Assembly (NCBI GenBank): GCA_965219015.1
Contig: CBDCNH010000014.1
Span: forward strand, 1 to 60,060
Length of the DNA stretch: 60,060 nt
DNA from: CBDCNH01 sp965219015
GTDB taxonomy: Bacteria; Pseudomonadota; Alphaproteobacteria; Rhodobacterales; Rhodobacteraceae
Direction of reading: 5' to 3'
The notes below the pieces were generated by a model that was given only the letters and a program-made list of their open reading frames with translations, was not told where the DNA came from and ran no database searches. Of the stretch, positions 41,983 to 50,442 are shown piece by piece. The number at the start of each line of letters is the position of its first letter. Positions within the stretch are counted from its first letter, which is position 1. A program made the translations under genes and the position numbers.

Positions 41983-43502
41983 TCCGTCCCTCGCACGATG
42001 GCCAAATGGTTGCGCTTGGTGTCGCCGCGGCCATGCTGCGCCACCTCGATCCGCTCGCTGGCAAGCAAGCCTTCCATTGCCACCGCCAGCGCGCGCTTGG
42101 TCATCCCCTCGGCCTCGGGATGCTTGGCAAACACCGTCGGGGCATAGGCGGCCGACGGGCTTGGCGAGACGTGTCGGCCTTGCGTCTCAAAGATGGCCAG
42201 CAGCTTCAGGAACACCCGCTCGGCCGCCGCCCCACTGGCCAGCCGATCAAGGCCGGTCGGGCTGGCATCGGCTTCAAACACGCCGTCGTGCCACGTCATC
42301 GCAATCTCGCCGCCGACGCGGCCGTAGTTCGCCTTTTTCGTGGACAACATCCGCTTGTCGGGATCGGGTTCGTAGCCGTCCTGCACGATGCGCGACAAAT
42401 AGAGCCGGGACCGGACGCTGTTGTTCCAGGCCGTCGACCCGGACGTGCCGGTGCCGCTGCCGAGCCCGGTCAACGACGGATGGCCGAGCAGCATCACCGC
42501 GCACGCGTGCCGCAGCGCCAGACCGCGCAGGATGCCGATGAATTGCCGAACCTTTGCCCGGTCATTCTCATTCGCAGGGTAAACGTCGGCGAGCGTGTCA
42601 ATGACGATCAACGCTGGCGCATCCTCGGCCGCGCGCGCATCCAGCTCCTCGAACAGCGTGGTTTCCAGAAGCCGCACCTGCGTCTCGACCGCGAGCAGCG
42701 CGTCCTCGCCCGCGAGCGACCGCATGGTCAGCCCCGCCGCGTCGGCATAGCTACGGCCCTCGCGCCGCAGGATCGCGTCTAGACGCCGGTGCAATTCCGC
42801 ATCGTCATCCTCGGCCGATAGGAAGATGACCCTGCCGCGCCGGACCGCTTGGCCGAGCCACCCCGTCCCGGCCGTCGCGGCGACTGCCATCTGCAGCGCC
42901 AGCAGCGATTTGCCGGTGCCGCCGTCGCCGGAACACAACGTCACCGTCGACATCGGCACCAGCCCTTGCACCATCCACTCGCGCTCGGGAACGGGCTTCC
43001 CGGCAAGCGACGCGGCCGAGTAGAACCGCGAGGTGCGCTCGGGTTCGGGCGTGATGATCGTGGCGCGCCGCACGTCCCGCAGCATCGGCCGGTCGACCGG
43101 GTGCGATGGTTCCTGCAGGCCCTTGGCAAGCCCGGACCGGATCGTCGCGAGCGCGGCGTCGGCGCCGTCCTCTTGTGCGAGCCCGGACGCTTGTGCCGCG
43201 CCCATCAGCGCGGACGTCACGTCGGCTTCGGTCAGGTAGCCGCCGGCGACCTTGTGGCCCAGTTTCAACGCCGCTTTGTTCAATGCGTCATTGCGCGTGC
43301 CGGCCGGCGCCGTGGCCACCGCGGCCGCTTCGCCATCGAGCGCCGCGAGCGCCCATTGCCGGCCACGCTCGCCGTCGACGGGACGGATCGGGGTCGCCCA
43401 GCTTGCCATCGCGGCCGCTTGGCCTTGCGCCTTTTCAGCGCGCCGGGCTTCTTCCAGCTCTTGCAGCTGCGCGGGCCATTCGGGAAGGTCAAAGGCGTTC
43501 AT
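41979..43502 (-). CDS. RepA-like AAA ATPase / replicative helicase (AAA_25)
   Basis: A 507-residue protein with an N-terminal region of about 135 residues. A RecA-like hexameric helicase core follows: Walker A CSGDGGTGKSLLALQ, Walker B APALIVIDTLADVYP and VMLLGHPSLTGLGSGTGTSGS, typical of plasmid RepA helicases. A C-terminal winged-helix-like region follows TGLDRLASGAAAERVFLKLL. It probably unwinds the satellite origin. ATG 43502 is preferred (GGGAG 8 nt upstream); a GTG at 43511 is possible. It overlaps the primase by 14 bp. Confidence 0.85.
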   Translation of the reverse strand: MNAFDLPEWPAQLQELEEARRAEKAQGQAAAMASWATPIRPVDGERGRQWALAALDGEAAAVATAPAGTRNDALNKAALKLGHKVAGGYLTEADVTSALMGAAQASGLAQEDGADAALATIRSGLAKGLQEPSHPVDRPMLRDVRRATIITPEPERTSRFYSAASLAGKPVPEREWMVQGLVPMSTVTLCSGDGGTGKSLLALQMAVAATAGTGWLGQAVRRGRVIFLSAEDDDAELHRRLDAILRREGRSYADAAGLTMRSLAGEDALLAVETQVRLLETTLFEELDARAAEDAPALIVIDTLADVYPANENDRAKVRQFIGILRGLALRHACAVMLLGHPSLTGLGSGTGTSGSTAWNNSVRSRLYLSRIVQDGYEPDPDKRMLSTKKANYGRVGGEIAMTWHDGVFEADASPTGLDRLASGAAAERVFLKLLAIFETQGRHVSPSPSAAYAPTVFAKHPEAEGMTKRALAVAMEGLLASERIEVAQHGRGDTKRNHLAIVRGTE

Positions 43503-44028
43503 GTGCGCCACTCCCGTCCCATTCGTAAGTTTCGCCCAGAATGTCGGGCAGGGACGGGGGAAGGATCACCATGCCGCCGTCGCCGCGCACGTCGACGCCC
43601 TCGCAGAGCAACCCGGCCGAGTTTCGGACCGGCCCGTTGTACCGCATGTAAAAATGCAGTCCGCCGCTTGGCGTGCGCGCGATCACCGGGGTCAGCGCGT
43701 AGGGGTCGACGCCAACGGCCCGAAGGTTCGCGAGGCCGTCGACGCCGCCCTTGCGGTCGACGTCCAGGACCACCAGGCCAGAGCGCGCGCCCGTCGGCAT
43801 ACCGATCATGGCGAGCGGCCACCGACGCCACCACGCGGCGATGGTATCAGCGTCGGTCGTGGCGCCCTCTTTCCATCGGACCAACGGCCGTTTCGTTTTT
43901 CCGGCCATCGCGACGGGAAACACGGGAAGGCCTTTGCCGGCATAGGCCAGCGCGGCGGCCATCAGCTCATGCCGGTACAAATCGGCGCGTTGTTCAGGAG
44001 TGCCGAGATACGGCCAATGAAACGTCAT
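43489..44028 (-). CDS. Bifunctional primase/polymerase (Prim-Pol) domain protein
   Basis: A 179-residue protein covering a PF09250-type Prim-Pol domain. It has GLPVFPVAMAGKTKRPLVRWKEGATTD, then SGLVVLDVDRKGG (catalytic acidic DxD), RTPSGGLHFYMRY and GVDVRGDGGMVILPPS. In many satellites this domain is fused to the helicase; here it is a separate gene feeding directly into the RepA-like gene. Start ATG 44028 overlaps the upstream gene by 4 bp. Confidence 0.88.
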   Translation of the reverse strand: MTFHWPYLGTPEQRADLYRHELMAAALAYAGKGLPVFPVAMAGKTKRPLVRWKEGATTDADTIAAWWRRWPLAMIGMPTGARSGLVVLDVDRKGGVDGLANLRAVGVDPYALTPVIARTPSGGLHFYMRYNGPVRNSAGLLCEGVDVRGDGGMVILPPSLPDILGETYEWDGSGAHERL

Positions 44029-44276
44029 CGCGCCGCCTCTCGCAGCACGCGCGCCGCTTCCCGACAAATTAGGCCAGCGCCATCGCAATCGAGGTCGCGC
44101 GCTACGGAGTCAAAAAGATCATTCGCAACTGTATCGAGCTCGCGTGCGAGGCTCAGGAAGCTTGCATCCGCCGCGCGTTTCGCGGTATGTTGCGCCAGCT
44201 TGACCGCTTTTTTTACCGAACCAGCGCCGCGTTCCCCTGCCCGGGACGCGGCGTTTTTCATTCGTTGGTAAATCAT
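44025..44276 (-). CDS. Hypothetical island protein
   Basis: An 83-residue, alanine/arginine-rich helical protein (MIYQRMKNAASRAGERGAG; LARELDTVANDLFDSVARDLD). It overlaps genes on both sides by 4 bp, so it is translated as part of the series. No family is recognised. Confidence 0.6.
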   Translation of the reverse strand: MIYQRMKNAASRAGERGAGSVKKAVKLAQHTAKRAADASFLSLARELDTVANDLFDSVARDLDCDGAGLICREAARVLREAAR

Positions 44277-44461
44277 GCCACGGCCTCGCGGCTTTCAAGC
44301 CACGCGGCGATTTCTGCCTCGCGCCAATAGCGGCGCGATTGAATACGGATCGGCTTTGGAAAGCCTAGCGCCGGGTCGTGCGACCATCGCCACAACGACA
44401 TGTCGGAAATGCCGCCAAGCGCGGAACGCACCGCAGCCGCAGTCAGAAGCTTTGAAGTCAT
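44273..44461 (-). CDS. AlpA/excisionase-like small DNA-binding protein
   Basis: A 62-residue protein with a MerR-like winged helix: LTAAAVRSALGGISDMSLWRWSH, then GFPKPIRIQSRRYWREAEIAAWLES, the AlpA pattern. AlpA-type proteins switch on satellite or prophage excision and replication genes in many Gram-negative elements. The 80-bp gap upstream is the only real intergenic space in the leftward series and could hold its promoter. Confidence 0.8.
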   Translation of the reverse strand: MTSKLLTAAAVRSALGGISDMSLWRWSHDPALGFPKPIRIQSRRYWREAEIAAWLESREAVA

Positions 44462-44541
44462 GGCCGCCTCGTTAGAACGGGTTATGCCACGACTTCATCC
44501 GCGAATTGAGTAAGCGCGGCAATCGAAAGCGTCGGACCGAA

Positions 44542-44961
44542 TTAACGCTGAAACTCGGTCCGCAGTAACCTCGGACAATAGCCGGGCAGTCCGCCTCTTA
44601 GCGCGAACCCATAGGGTAAATCGCCGCTTCGAGAATGCTTCCGCTCATAGCGCGCAACATGCCTCCGCACTGACCGCGCAGTCTCGCCCATCAATTCAGC
44701 AACCCGTTCCACCGCCGCGTCACGTGGCCAGTTTTCCCACTTGCAGAGCCAATCAACCGCAAAGGCTGCATCACCGTCCAATTGCGTTACCTTTGCTTTT
44801 GGCCCACGCTTTCGCGGCTTTCCTTCCAGAAAATCGGCCAATACTTCACGATCAAACGGTAGCAGTTGGCGCGACGGATCGCGTAGCTTAACGATCATTA
44901 ATGCGAAATCGCGCTCTCGCGCCGCGATTGCCGCATCATAATCCATGTCGGCTAAATCCAT
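44542..44961 (-). CDS. Hypothetical island protein
   Basis: A 139-residue charged protein (MDLADMDYDAAIAARERDFA) with a basic KPRKRGPKAKVTQLDGD linker and a possible helix-turn-helix at VERVAELMGETARSVRRHVARYERK. It may be a DNA-binding regulator. Its ATG shares a base with the integrase stop (TAATG), so it is made from the integrase transcript. No family is recognised. Confidence 0.6.
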   Translation of the reverse strand: MDLADMDYDAAIAARERDFALMIVKLRDPSRQLLPFDREVLADFLEGKPRKRGPKAKVTQLDGDAAFAVDWLCKWENWPRDAAVERVAELMGETARSVRRHVARYERKHSRSGDLPYGFALRGGLPGYCPRLLRTEFQR

Positions 44962-46235
44962 TACAGCACCCCCCGGCCCAATTGCACAACGTTGCCGCTC
45001 TTGCCGTCAACCAGCCCGGTCACGAAACGGCCCCATGCTTCAAGCGCGCCGGCTTTTTCCTTCGCGTAGTCATGCCGCTGATAAACCGCGACAATACCAC
45101 CGCCCGATCCCGAAACGTGATTGAGAATTGCTTCGGTCACGCGCACCGGGGTGCCGAGACGCGCCAGCCCGGTTGCCGCCGTCCGACGCAAATCGTGAAA
45201 GCCCCAGTGCGGAATGTCGACCGGTTCGCCGCGCTCCTCGGCCGCGACCGCTTCCATTGCCGCCGCAAGGCGAGCGCGCGCCCGATGAAAGCCTTGCACG
45301 GGTGCGTCGCCCGACGTCGTGAACACGAAACTGGCCGAACCCTTGATGCGCTCCACGCCCGCCAGCACGTCGCGCGCGGCGGGCGACAAAGGTACGTCGT
45401 GCGCCCTCGCGTTCTTCACGCGGCTTGCGGCAAGGTGCCAGACGCCCGCCTGCAGCTCGCCGTCGCTCATTTGCGCGACCTCATTTAGCCGCTGACCGGT
45501 CAGCAGCAGGAGCCGCGCCATCGCGCCCCACGGTTGCCCCACACGTCCGCACGCTTGCCAGAGCCAACGCACCTCGTCGTCAGTCAACACGCGGTCGCGG
45601 CTCGCTTCCTTGGCCGGCGACTTTATCCCCACCGCCGGCGACGCCGTGAGAATATCGCGTTCGACGCACCAGCCGAGAAACTTGCGCGTGTGCGCGAGCA
45701 CGCGGTTCGCCGTTACCGCTCGGCCGCTGTCGACGATCCCGTCCAACAGATCGAGCACGTCGCGTCGGGTGATCGTTGACACGTCGCGCTCACCCCATGC
45801 GGGCACCACGAAGCGATCGAGGAACCGCCGCGCGTGCGCCCCGCTTTTGAGGGCCCTAAGGTGCCGCTTGTCGAATTGTTCCACAAGCGTCGCCACCTTG
45901 TCCCGGCCCGTCAGTTGCGCCTCACGCCGTGCGGCTTTCGTGCTGGCCTTCGCCGCCGCCGGGTCGGTGCCGTGTCGCGCCGTGTCGACAGCTTCCGACG
46001 CCGCCGCGCGTGCCGCCGCCAGCCCCATCGCCGGCCACCGGCCAAGCGTCAGCTTCACGGGTCGACCGTCGAAGCGATAGCGCAAGGCCCATCCTTTTGC
46101 GCCGCTCGGTTGCACGACAAGGTAGAGACCCGGCAGCGCAGCGTCCGGCATCTCGACCCGCTTGGCCGGGTCCGGCTTCACGGCCTCGACAGCGCGCGTG
46201 GTCAGCGCCTTCGCCTTAGTCAATTGGTCAGCCAT
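44961..46235 (-). CDS. int: Tyrosine site-specific integrase (DUF4102, P4 type)
   Basis: A 424-residue integrase. An N-terminal DUF4102 arm-binding domain (GLYLVVQPSGAKGWALRYRFDGR; LGRWPAMGLAAAR) precedes a core-binding SAM-like domain and the catalytic domain. Catalytic residues are Arg in LLTGQRLNEVAQ, His-x-x-Arg in FHDLRRTAATGLARLG, His in ILNHVSG and nucleophile Tyr in AVYQRHDY. It inserts the element into the 3' part of tRNA-Asn. The ATG is 173 bp from attR. It is the first gene of the leftward series, an unusual placement that links integrase transcription to replication and head genes. Confidence 0.96.
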   Translation of the reverse strand: MADQLTKAKALTTRAVEAVKPDPAKRVEMPDAALPGLYLVVQPSGAKGWALRYRFDGRPVKLTLGRWPAMGLAAARAAASEAVDTARHGTDPAAAKASTKAARREAQLTGRDKVATLVEQFDKRHLRALKSGAHARRFLDRFVVPAWGERDVSTITRRDVLDLLDGIVDSGRAVTANRVLAHTRKFLGWCVERDILTASPAVGIKSPAKEASRDRVLTDDEVRWLWQACGRVGQPWGAMARLLLLTGQRLNEVAQMSDGELQAGVWHLAASRVKNARAHDVPLSPAARDVLAGVERIKGSASFVFTTSGDAPVQGFHRARARLAAAMEAVAAEERGEPVDIPHWGFHDLRRTAATGLARLGTPVRVTEAILNHVSGSGGGIVAVYQRHDYAKEKAGALEAWGRFVTGLVDGKSGNVVQLGRGVL

Positions 46236-46253
46236 AATATCAACTGGTCCTTT

Positions 46254-46301
46254 GGGGTAACGTTTGGGGTAACAAATCGGGGTGATTTGAAGCGTTACCC
46301 C
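46254..46301. repeat. Right-end GGGGTAAC motifs, putative integrase arm sites
   Basis: GGGGTAAC at 46254-46261 and 46266-46273 (direct, 12 bp apart) and inverted GTTACCCC at 46294-46301. They lie between the integrase start and attR and match the left-end pair, so Int, Xis or an autoregulator could bind them. Confidence 0.55.
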
Positions 46302-46407
46302 GCGTTAGGAACACTGCCTAACATTCTGTGCAAACGCAAGCCTCACAACACTTTTCCGCGCATGGATCGCTTTACATCGTTAGACCCCGTTTGGGGGTGT
46401 AATTTTC

Positions 46408-46452
46408 CTGTTAATCAATTGGTCGTAGGTTCGATCCCTACCGCCGGAGCCA
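46408..46452 (+). repeat. attR, 45-bp direct repeat
   Basis: A perfect copy of tRNA-Asn from the anticodon stem to CCA, lacking the 5' half, so it is not a functional tRNA gene. It marks the right edge of the island. Confidence 0.95.
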
Positions 46453-46655
46453 GAAAAATCTTCATATCCGCTTGCAAGACCGTCCGTTGAGCGGCCGCGG
46501 TCGATTTGGTGGCGGACAGCGGCTCGCCAGACGGAACGGTTTCGGACAGTGGTCTTTGCCGCTAGCACAAACGGTTGGGTTTTGACCGTTATGGCGATGA
46601 GTGAACATTTCCCGTCGAGCTGATAACTCCCGGCAGTGCGGGACGGAGCCGCAGC

Positions 46656-47580
46656 TCATGCCGCTTTCCCTCGCCGATAGATCCAGACGGAGGCAATGAT
46701 GCCCGAAGCCGCCACGACGGTCAGCGTGCCGATCCGATCTCCGAACACGGCCGCGCCGATGATCGCGGCGAAGATCAACGAGATGTAGCTGGCGAAGGAG
46801 ACCCAGGTCGCGCCCTCCTCCCGCGCGATCCGGTAGAACAGCAGCGAGGCCAGTGTCTCGACCACGACGATCAGCGCGAGCGATGGTGCGTCCAGCGCCG
46901 CAAGCCCCCAGTCGCCCAGCCGTCCGGCAGCCAGACCACCCAGCAGAACCGCGGTCGCTCCGATCGCCGTTTCGGCGTGGAGCACGTGCAGGCTGCTCGC
47001 CCGGGCGGGCCAGAAGCGGGAGATTACGATGGTGCCGAGCGCATAGAGCAGCGGCACCCCGAAGGCTGCAAGACCCCACCACGGGCTCGCGTCCGAGGCG
47101 GCGTCGGCGCGGCCGGTCTCCCACAGGATCGCCACCGCACTGACGAAGCCCAAGGTGACAGCAGACCACCGACCGCCAGGCCAGCCGCTCCCCGCCCGTC
47201 AGGATGGACAGCACCAGCGTCAGAATGGGCGCTGCGGTGACGATCACGGCGAACATGAACACCGGCAGCCGCGGCGCCACGGCGCTTTCGAGCGTAAAGG
47301 GGGCGAGAAATCCCAGACCGGCTGAAAGCAGGTAGAAAGCCGCAGTCCTGCGATCCAGGGGTGGCCAGTCGGCGGTCACGATGGCACGGGCGGTCAGGAG
47401 AACCGCGACGCCGGTTGCCGCGACCGACACGACCACATGCACAGGCACACCCGACAGCCCGGCCGCCTTGATCGCAGCGATCCTGACCGCCGTGAGCAAG
47501 CCGAACATGGCCAGCAAGGCCACCCTCGCCGCGATGCCCGACCTCGCCAGCCTCGCCGTTTCGGTCGTCTGTTCCGCCAC
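46656..47580 (-). pseudogene. EamA/DMT-family transporter, one-base frameshift
   Basis: The N-terminal half (start GTG 47580) has FGLLTAVRIAAIKAAG, AFYLLSAGLGFLAPF and LTLVLSILTGGERLAWRSVV. The C-terminal half, VTLGFVSAVAILWETG to GIIASVWIYRRGKAA, is in another frame. Removing one base at about 47163 restores 307 residues, the normal EamA length with ten TM segments. It would be a small-metabolite exporter of unknown substrate. It lies 203 bp from the island edge in a gene-poor stretch, so genuine decay is plausible. Confidence 0.85.
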
Positions 47581-47926
47581 GTGTTCCTCGTGTATCGACG
47601 CGGCTACGACGGCTCAACCTTGGTTGAGGGCCAATTGCCCGCAATAACCACTAAGTCTTCGCGCAGCATCGGCCGGCGTGGGCTCTGCCCCGTTATCCAC
47701 TGCGCTGGCCACGAACGGGCGATCCCGGACAGAAGCCTCTTGCCAGAACTTCTGTGCCAAAAACGGTGGTTCTTGCCGGCGAGGCAAATGGCCGGCAATC
47801 GGAAAACACGGGTGGTCCGCCAAGCGCGAATTGCGAACGGCGGTCATGGCTCGAATGGAACGCACCGTCGTGACCGATGCGCTCGACCGGCCAGCAGCCG
47901 TGTAGGTCGACAAGACGCCCGTTTCG
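47581..47926. other. Gene-free stretch between pseudogenes
   Basis: Overlapping frames are open on both strands, but none shows a family motif or a ribosome-binding site. It looks like degraded intergenic DNA; nothing identifiable remains. Confidence 0.4.
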
Positions 47927-48236
47927 GTGTCCGACGAACGGGCAGTACGCGGCCCCTACTCGCACGATCTGATCGACGGGACAGGCGCGGAGGCGCGTTG
48001 GTTCGGCAGGCCGTTTCCTGAGGCCCTCCACGACGTCCTCGAACGCATGGGCCACGCGGCGGACCGTCTCGCGCCGGTCGGCGACACCCTTGAGACCGAC
48101 ATCCTACGCGGCCGCGCGGGGGGACGGGCCCCGTGCTCGTGACCGGCCGCGGGCTCTTCGCGGGGCGCGACACGGCCCCATTCGTCGCCGCGGCGGGGAT
48201 CAAGCCCAACGTCGTCGTGCCGACCCCCTGGGCGGA
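47927..48236 (+). pseudogene. C-terminal remnant of a HAD-IIA family hydrolase (TIGR01459-like), frameshifted
   Basis: The frame from 47927 reads ARWFGRPFPEALHDVLERMG then DRLAPVGDTLETDILRGRAG, the last two HAD motifs. It stops at 48142. The continuation GTGPVLVTGRGLFAGRD is in another frame, recovered by adding one G to the six-G run at 48118-48123. The N-terminal two-thirds of the protein, with the nucleophile aspartate, is missing, and an in-frame stop lies at 47903-47905. The end overlaps the convergent membrane-protein gene. Confidence 0.65.
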
Positions 48237-48731
48237 TCAGCGCCCGGCGTTCCGGGATGCCGCATCGCTGTCGGCCTGCAGCGCCGCCAGCGTCTCGGCC
48301 ATGTGGCGCGACTGCCAGGCCGGGGTGACGCCGCCGACGCCGACGCGAGTGCCGACGCGCCACCACAGGCCCGGCGCCCAGACGAAGGCTCCGGGCGCGG
48401 CGAGGCGGATGAGGAAGCCGTTCGACGGCTTGAACGCGAAGACGCCGCGCTCGAGGCGGCGGATCTGCGCGACCTCGGCAAGCACGCGGCCGGACGTATC
48501 GCGCACGACATCGGGCGTCAGCTCGATCCCGAGCGCCGTCGCGCGCCAGAGCCGCACCGCCTGCCATAGCATGACCACGCCGAGCAGCCCGAGCGCCGGC
48601 CGCCAGGGCGTGGGCTCGGGCGGCGTCCGGAGCGCGAAGCTCGCCAGAAGGAGCCCCAACGCCACCAGAGCACCCGTCCCCGCGACGCGGCGGGAAAGTG
48701 TCGGCGTGATGCGGGCGAGGACGTCGGACAT
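48237..48731 (-). CDS. Two-TM membrane protein, PH-like
   Basis: A 164-residue protein with two adjacent hydrophobic segments (about 15-32, VAGTGALVALGLLLASFAL, and 42-60). A beta-rich cytoplasmic part follows (LGIELTPDVVRDTSGRVLAEVAQIRRLERGVFAFKPSNGFLIRL), resembling bacterial PH-like domains. Function is unknown. The ATG is at 48731 (MSDVLARITPTLSRR). Confidence 0.7.
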   Translation of the reverse strand: MSDVLARITPTLSRRVAGTGALVALGLLLASFALRTPPEPTPWRPALGLLGVVMLWQAVRLWRATALGIELTPDVVRDTSGRVLAEVAQIRRLERGVFAFKPSNGFLIRLAAPGAFVWAPGLWWRVGTRVGVGGVTPAWQSRHMAETLAALQADSDAASRNAGR

Positions 48732-48790
48732 GCGCGTGCGTAGCGTCCCCGGCGGAGGATGGCGAGATCCTGCAGGCGCCTGTCCCTGCA

Positions 48791-49096
48791 GTGTGGCGGA
48801 GCCGCGACCGCCGGGCTAGGGTTCCGCGCGACCGCTCCGGGAGACGTCCGATCCGCGCCCTGATCCGCCTTGCCGCATGCGCCGTCCTCGTGGGCTGCAC
48901 GGCGTTTCCCGATCTCGACGCCGCCGTCAGCCCGGCGGCGCGGGCGGCGCCCTACCCGGCTCTCGCACCGCTCGGGCCGCTCCTCGCGGAGGCCTCCGTC
49001 GCGACGGTTCCGCCCGAAACCGGCGCTGCGGTCGCCGCGCGGGCGGCAGCGCTCCGGGCGCGGGCAGCCGCGCTCCGGGCGGGGACCGTGCCCTGA
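48791..49096 (+). CDS. Small predicted lipoprotein
   Basis: A 101-residue protein with a basic N-region, hydrophobic IRALIRLAACAVL and lipobox LVGC (C36), then an Ala-rich helical tail. The GTG start at 48791 gives an unusually long N-region; a later non-ATG start is possible. It lies 60 bp before hom and may be co-transcribed. No family is recognised. Confidence 0.5.
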   Translation: MWRSRDRRARVPRDRSGRRPIRALIRLAACAVLVGCTAFPDLDAAVSPAARAAPYPALAPLGPLLAEASVATVPPETGAAVAARAAALRARAAALRAGTVP

Positions 49097-49155
49097 GCTT
49101 GCGTGCCGGCCGTCCTCCCGCTAGCAGCGGCGGCGACCCCGACCGGAGGCGCCGC

Positions 49156-50442
49156 GTGACAGACCCACTCCGCCTCGGCATCGCCGGCCTCGGCACCGTC
49201 GGCGCGGGTGTCATGCACCTTCTCGCGGTCCATGCGACGCTCCTCGAGGCGCGGAGCGGGCGGCCTCTTCGCGTGGCCGCCGTGTCGGCACGCGACCGGG
49301 CGCGCGACCGTGGCGTCGATCTCGGTTCCGTCGCCTGGGAGGACGACCCGGTGCGGCTCGCGCGCCGACCCGACGTCGACGTGTTCGTCGAGCTCATCGG
49401 CGGCGCGGACGGCGCGGCACGGGAGGCGACCGAAGCGGCGCTGGCGTCCGGCAAGCATGTCGTGACGGCCAACAAGGCGCTCCTCGCGCATCACGGCCAG
49501 GCGCTTGCCGAGACGGCGGAGGCGGGTGGCTCGGTGATCCGGTTCGAGGCGGCGGTGGCGGGCGGCATCCCGGTCGTCAAGGCGCTGACCGAGGGCCTCG
49601 CGGCGAACCGGATGACGCGCGTGATGGGCGTGCTCAACGGCACGTGCAACTACATGCTGACGCGGATGGAGAGCGCCGGGCTCACCTACGCGGAAGTGTT
49701 CGAGGAGGCGCGCGGGCTCGGCTACCTCGAGGCCGACCCCACCCTCGACGTGGGCGGGATCGACGCCGCGCACAAGCTCGCCCTTCTCGCCGCCATCGCC
49801 TTCGGCACGCGGCCGAACCTCGCCGGCGTCCAGACCGAAGGCATCGAGCGCGTCTCGGCCGAGGACATCCGGCTCGCCGCCGACATGGGCTACCGCATCA
49901 AGCTCCTCGGCGTGGCGCGGATGACCGGGCGCGGGCTCGAGCAGCGCATGGCGCCGTGCCTCGTGCCCGCCGAAAGCCCGCTCGGCCGGCTCGAGGGCGG
50001 CACCAACATGGTGGTCCTCGAGGGCGACGCCGTAGGCCAGGTGATGCTGCGGGGCGCCGGCGCGGGTCGCGGGCCGACCGCGAGCGCGGTCGTGGCCGAC
50101 ATCGTGGAGATCGCGCGCGGCACCCGGATGCCGACCTTCGGCGTGCCGGCCCGAGATCTCGCCAACCCGGTCGCGGCCAACGAGCCGCTGCCCGCGGCGC
50201 ACTACCTCCGCCTCACGCTCCTCGACCGCCCCGGCGCGCTCGCCAAGGTCGCGGCGGTTCTCGGCGATGCGGGCGTCTCGATCGACCGGATGCGCCAGCT
50301 CGGGCACGCCGACGTCCACGCGCCCGTGCTGATCGTCACGCACAAGACGGGGCGCGACGCGATGGATCATGCCATAGCCGGCCTCGGCGACACCGGCGTG
50401 GTCGCGGGCGACCCGGTGGCATTCAGGATCGAGGACGTGTGA
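49156..50442 (+). CDS. hom: Homoserine dehydrogenase
   Basis: Reduces aspartate semialdehyde to homoserine for threonine and methionine. The 428-residue protein has the NAD(P)-binding loop GIAGLGTVGAGVMHLL, VVTANKALLAHHG, catalytic-domain GVLNGTCNYMLTRM and GYLEADPTLDVGGIDAAHKL. A C-terminal ACT domain (about 350-425, LTLLDRPGALAKVAAVLGDAGVSI) suggests amino-acid feedback. It starts at GTG 49156, five nt after GGAGGC. The order hom-glpX-recJ is typical of Rhodobacterales. Confidence 0.96.
   Translation: MTDPLRLGIAGLGTVGAGVMHLLAVHATLLEARSGRPLRVAAVSARDRARDRGVDLGSVAWEDDPVRLARRPDVDVFVELIGGADGAAREATEAALASGKHVVTANKALLAHHGQALAETAEAGGSVIRFEAAVAGGIPVVKALTEGLAANRMTRVMGVLNGTCNYMLTRMESAGLTYAEVFEEARGLGYLEADPTLDVGGIDAAHKLALLAAIAFGTRPNLAGVQTEGIERVSAEDIRLAADMGYRIKLLGVARMTGRGLEQRMAPCLVPAESPLGRLEGGTNMVVLEGDAVGQVMLRGAGAGRGPTASAVVADIVEIARGTRMPTFGVPARDLANPVAANEPLPAAHYLRLTLLDRPGALAKVAAVLGDAGVSIDRMRQLGHADVHAPVLIVTHKTGRDAMDHAIAGLGDTGVVAGDPVAFRIEDV

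Larger units (their letters stand above)
35830..46452. mobile_element. Integrated capsid-forming phage-satellite-like island in tRNA-Asn
   Basis: A 10.6-kb element bounded by 45-bp perfect direct repeats. It has thirteen leftward, mostly overlapping genes: tyrosine integrase, unknown, AlpA-like, unknown, Prim-Pol, RepA-like ATPase, 96-residue ORF, TerL, HNH, HK97 capsid, prohead protease, connector, portal. One rightward gene lies at the left end. It has head-making and packaging genes and its own replication module, but no tail, baseplate, holin, endolysin or recognisable CI repressor gene. This matches the published concept of capsid-forming phage-inducible chromosomal islands, which use a helper phage's tails. 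A trimmed prophage is the alternative, but the lack of broken genes argues against it. Confidence 0.9.

Noticed and set aside
46408..46452. Second tRNA-Asn gene
   Set aside because: Only the 3' 45 nt are present, without the acceptor 5' strand and D-arm; it is the attR repeat.
47437..48021. 194-residue + strand ORF over the EamA 5' end
   Set aside because: Its first part is antisense to the transporter and the rest is low-information; the real signal here is the HAD remnant in another frame.
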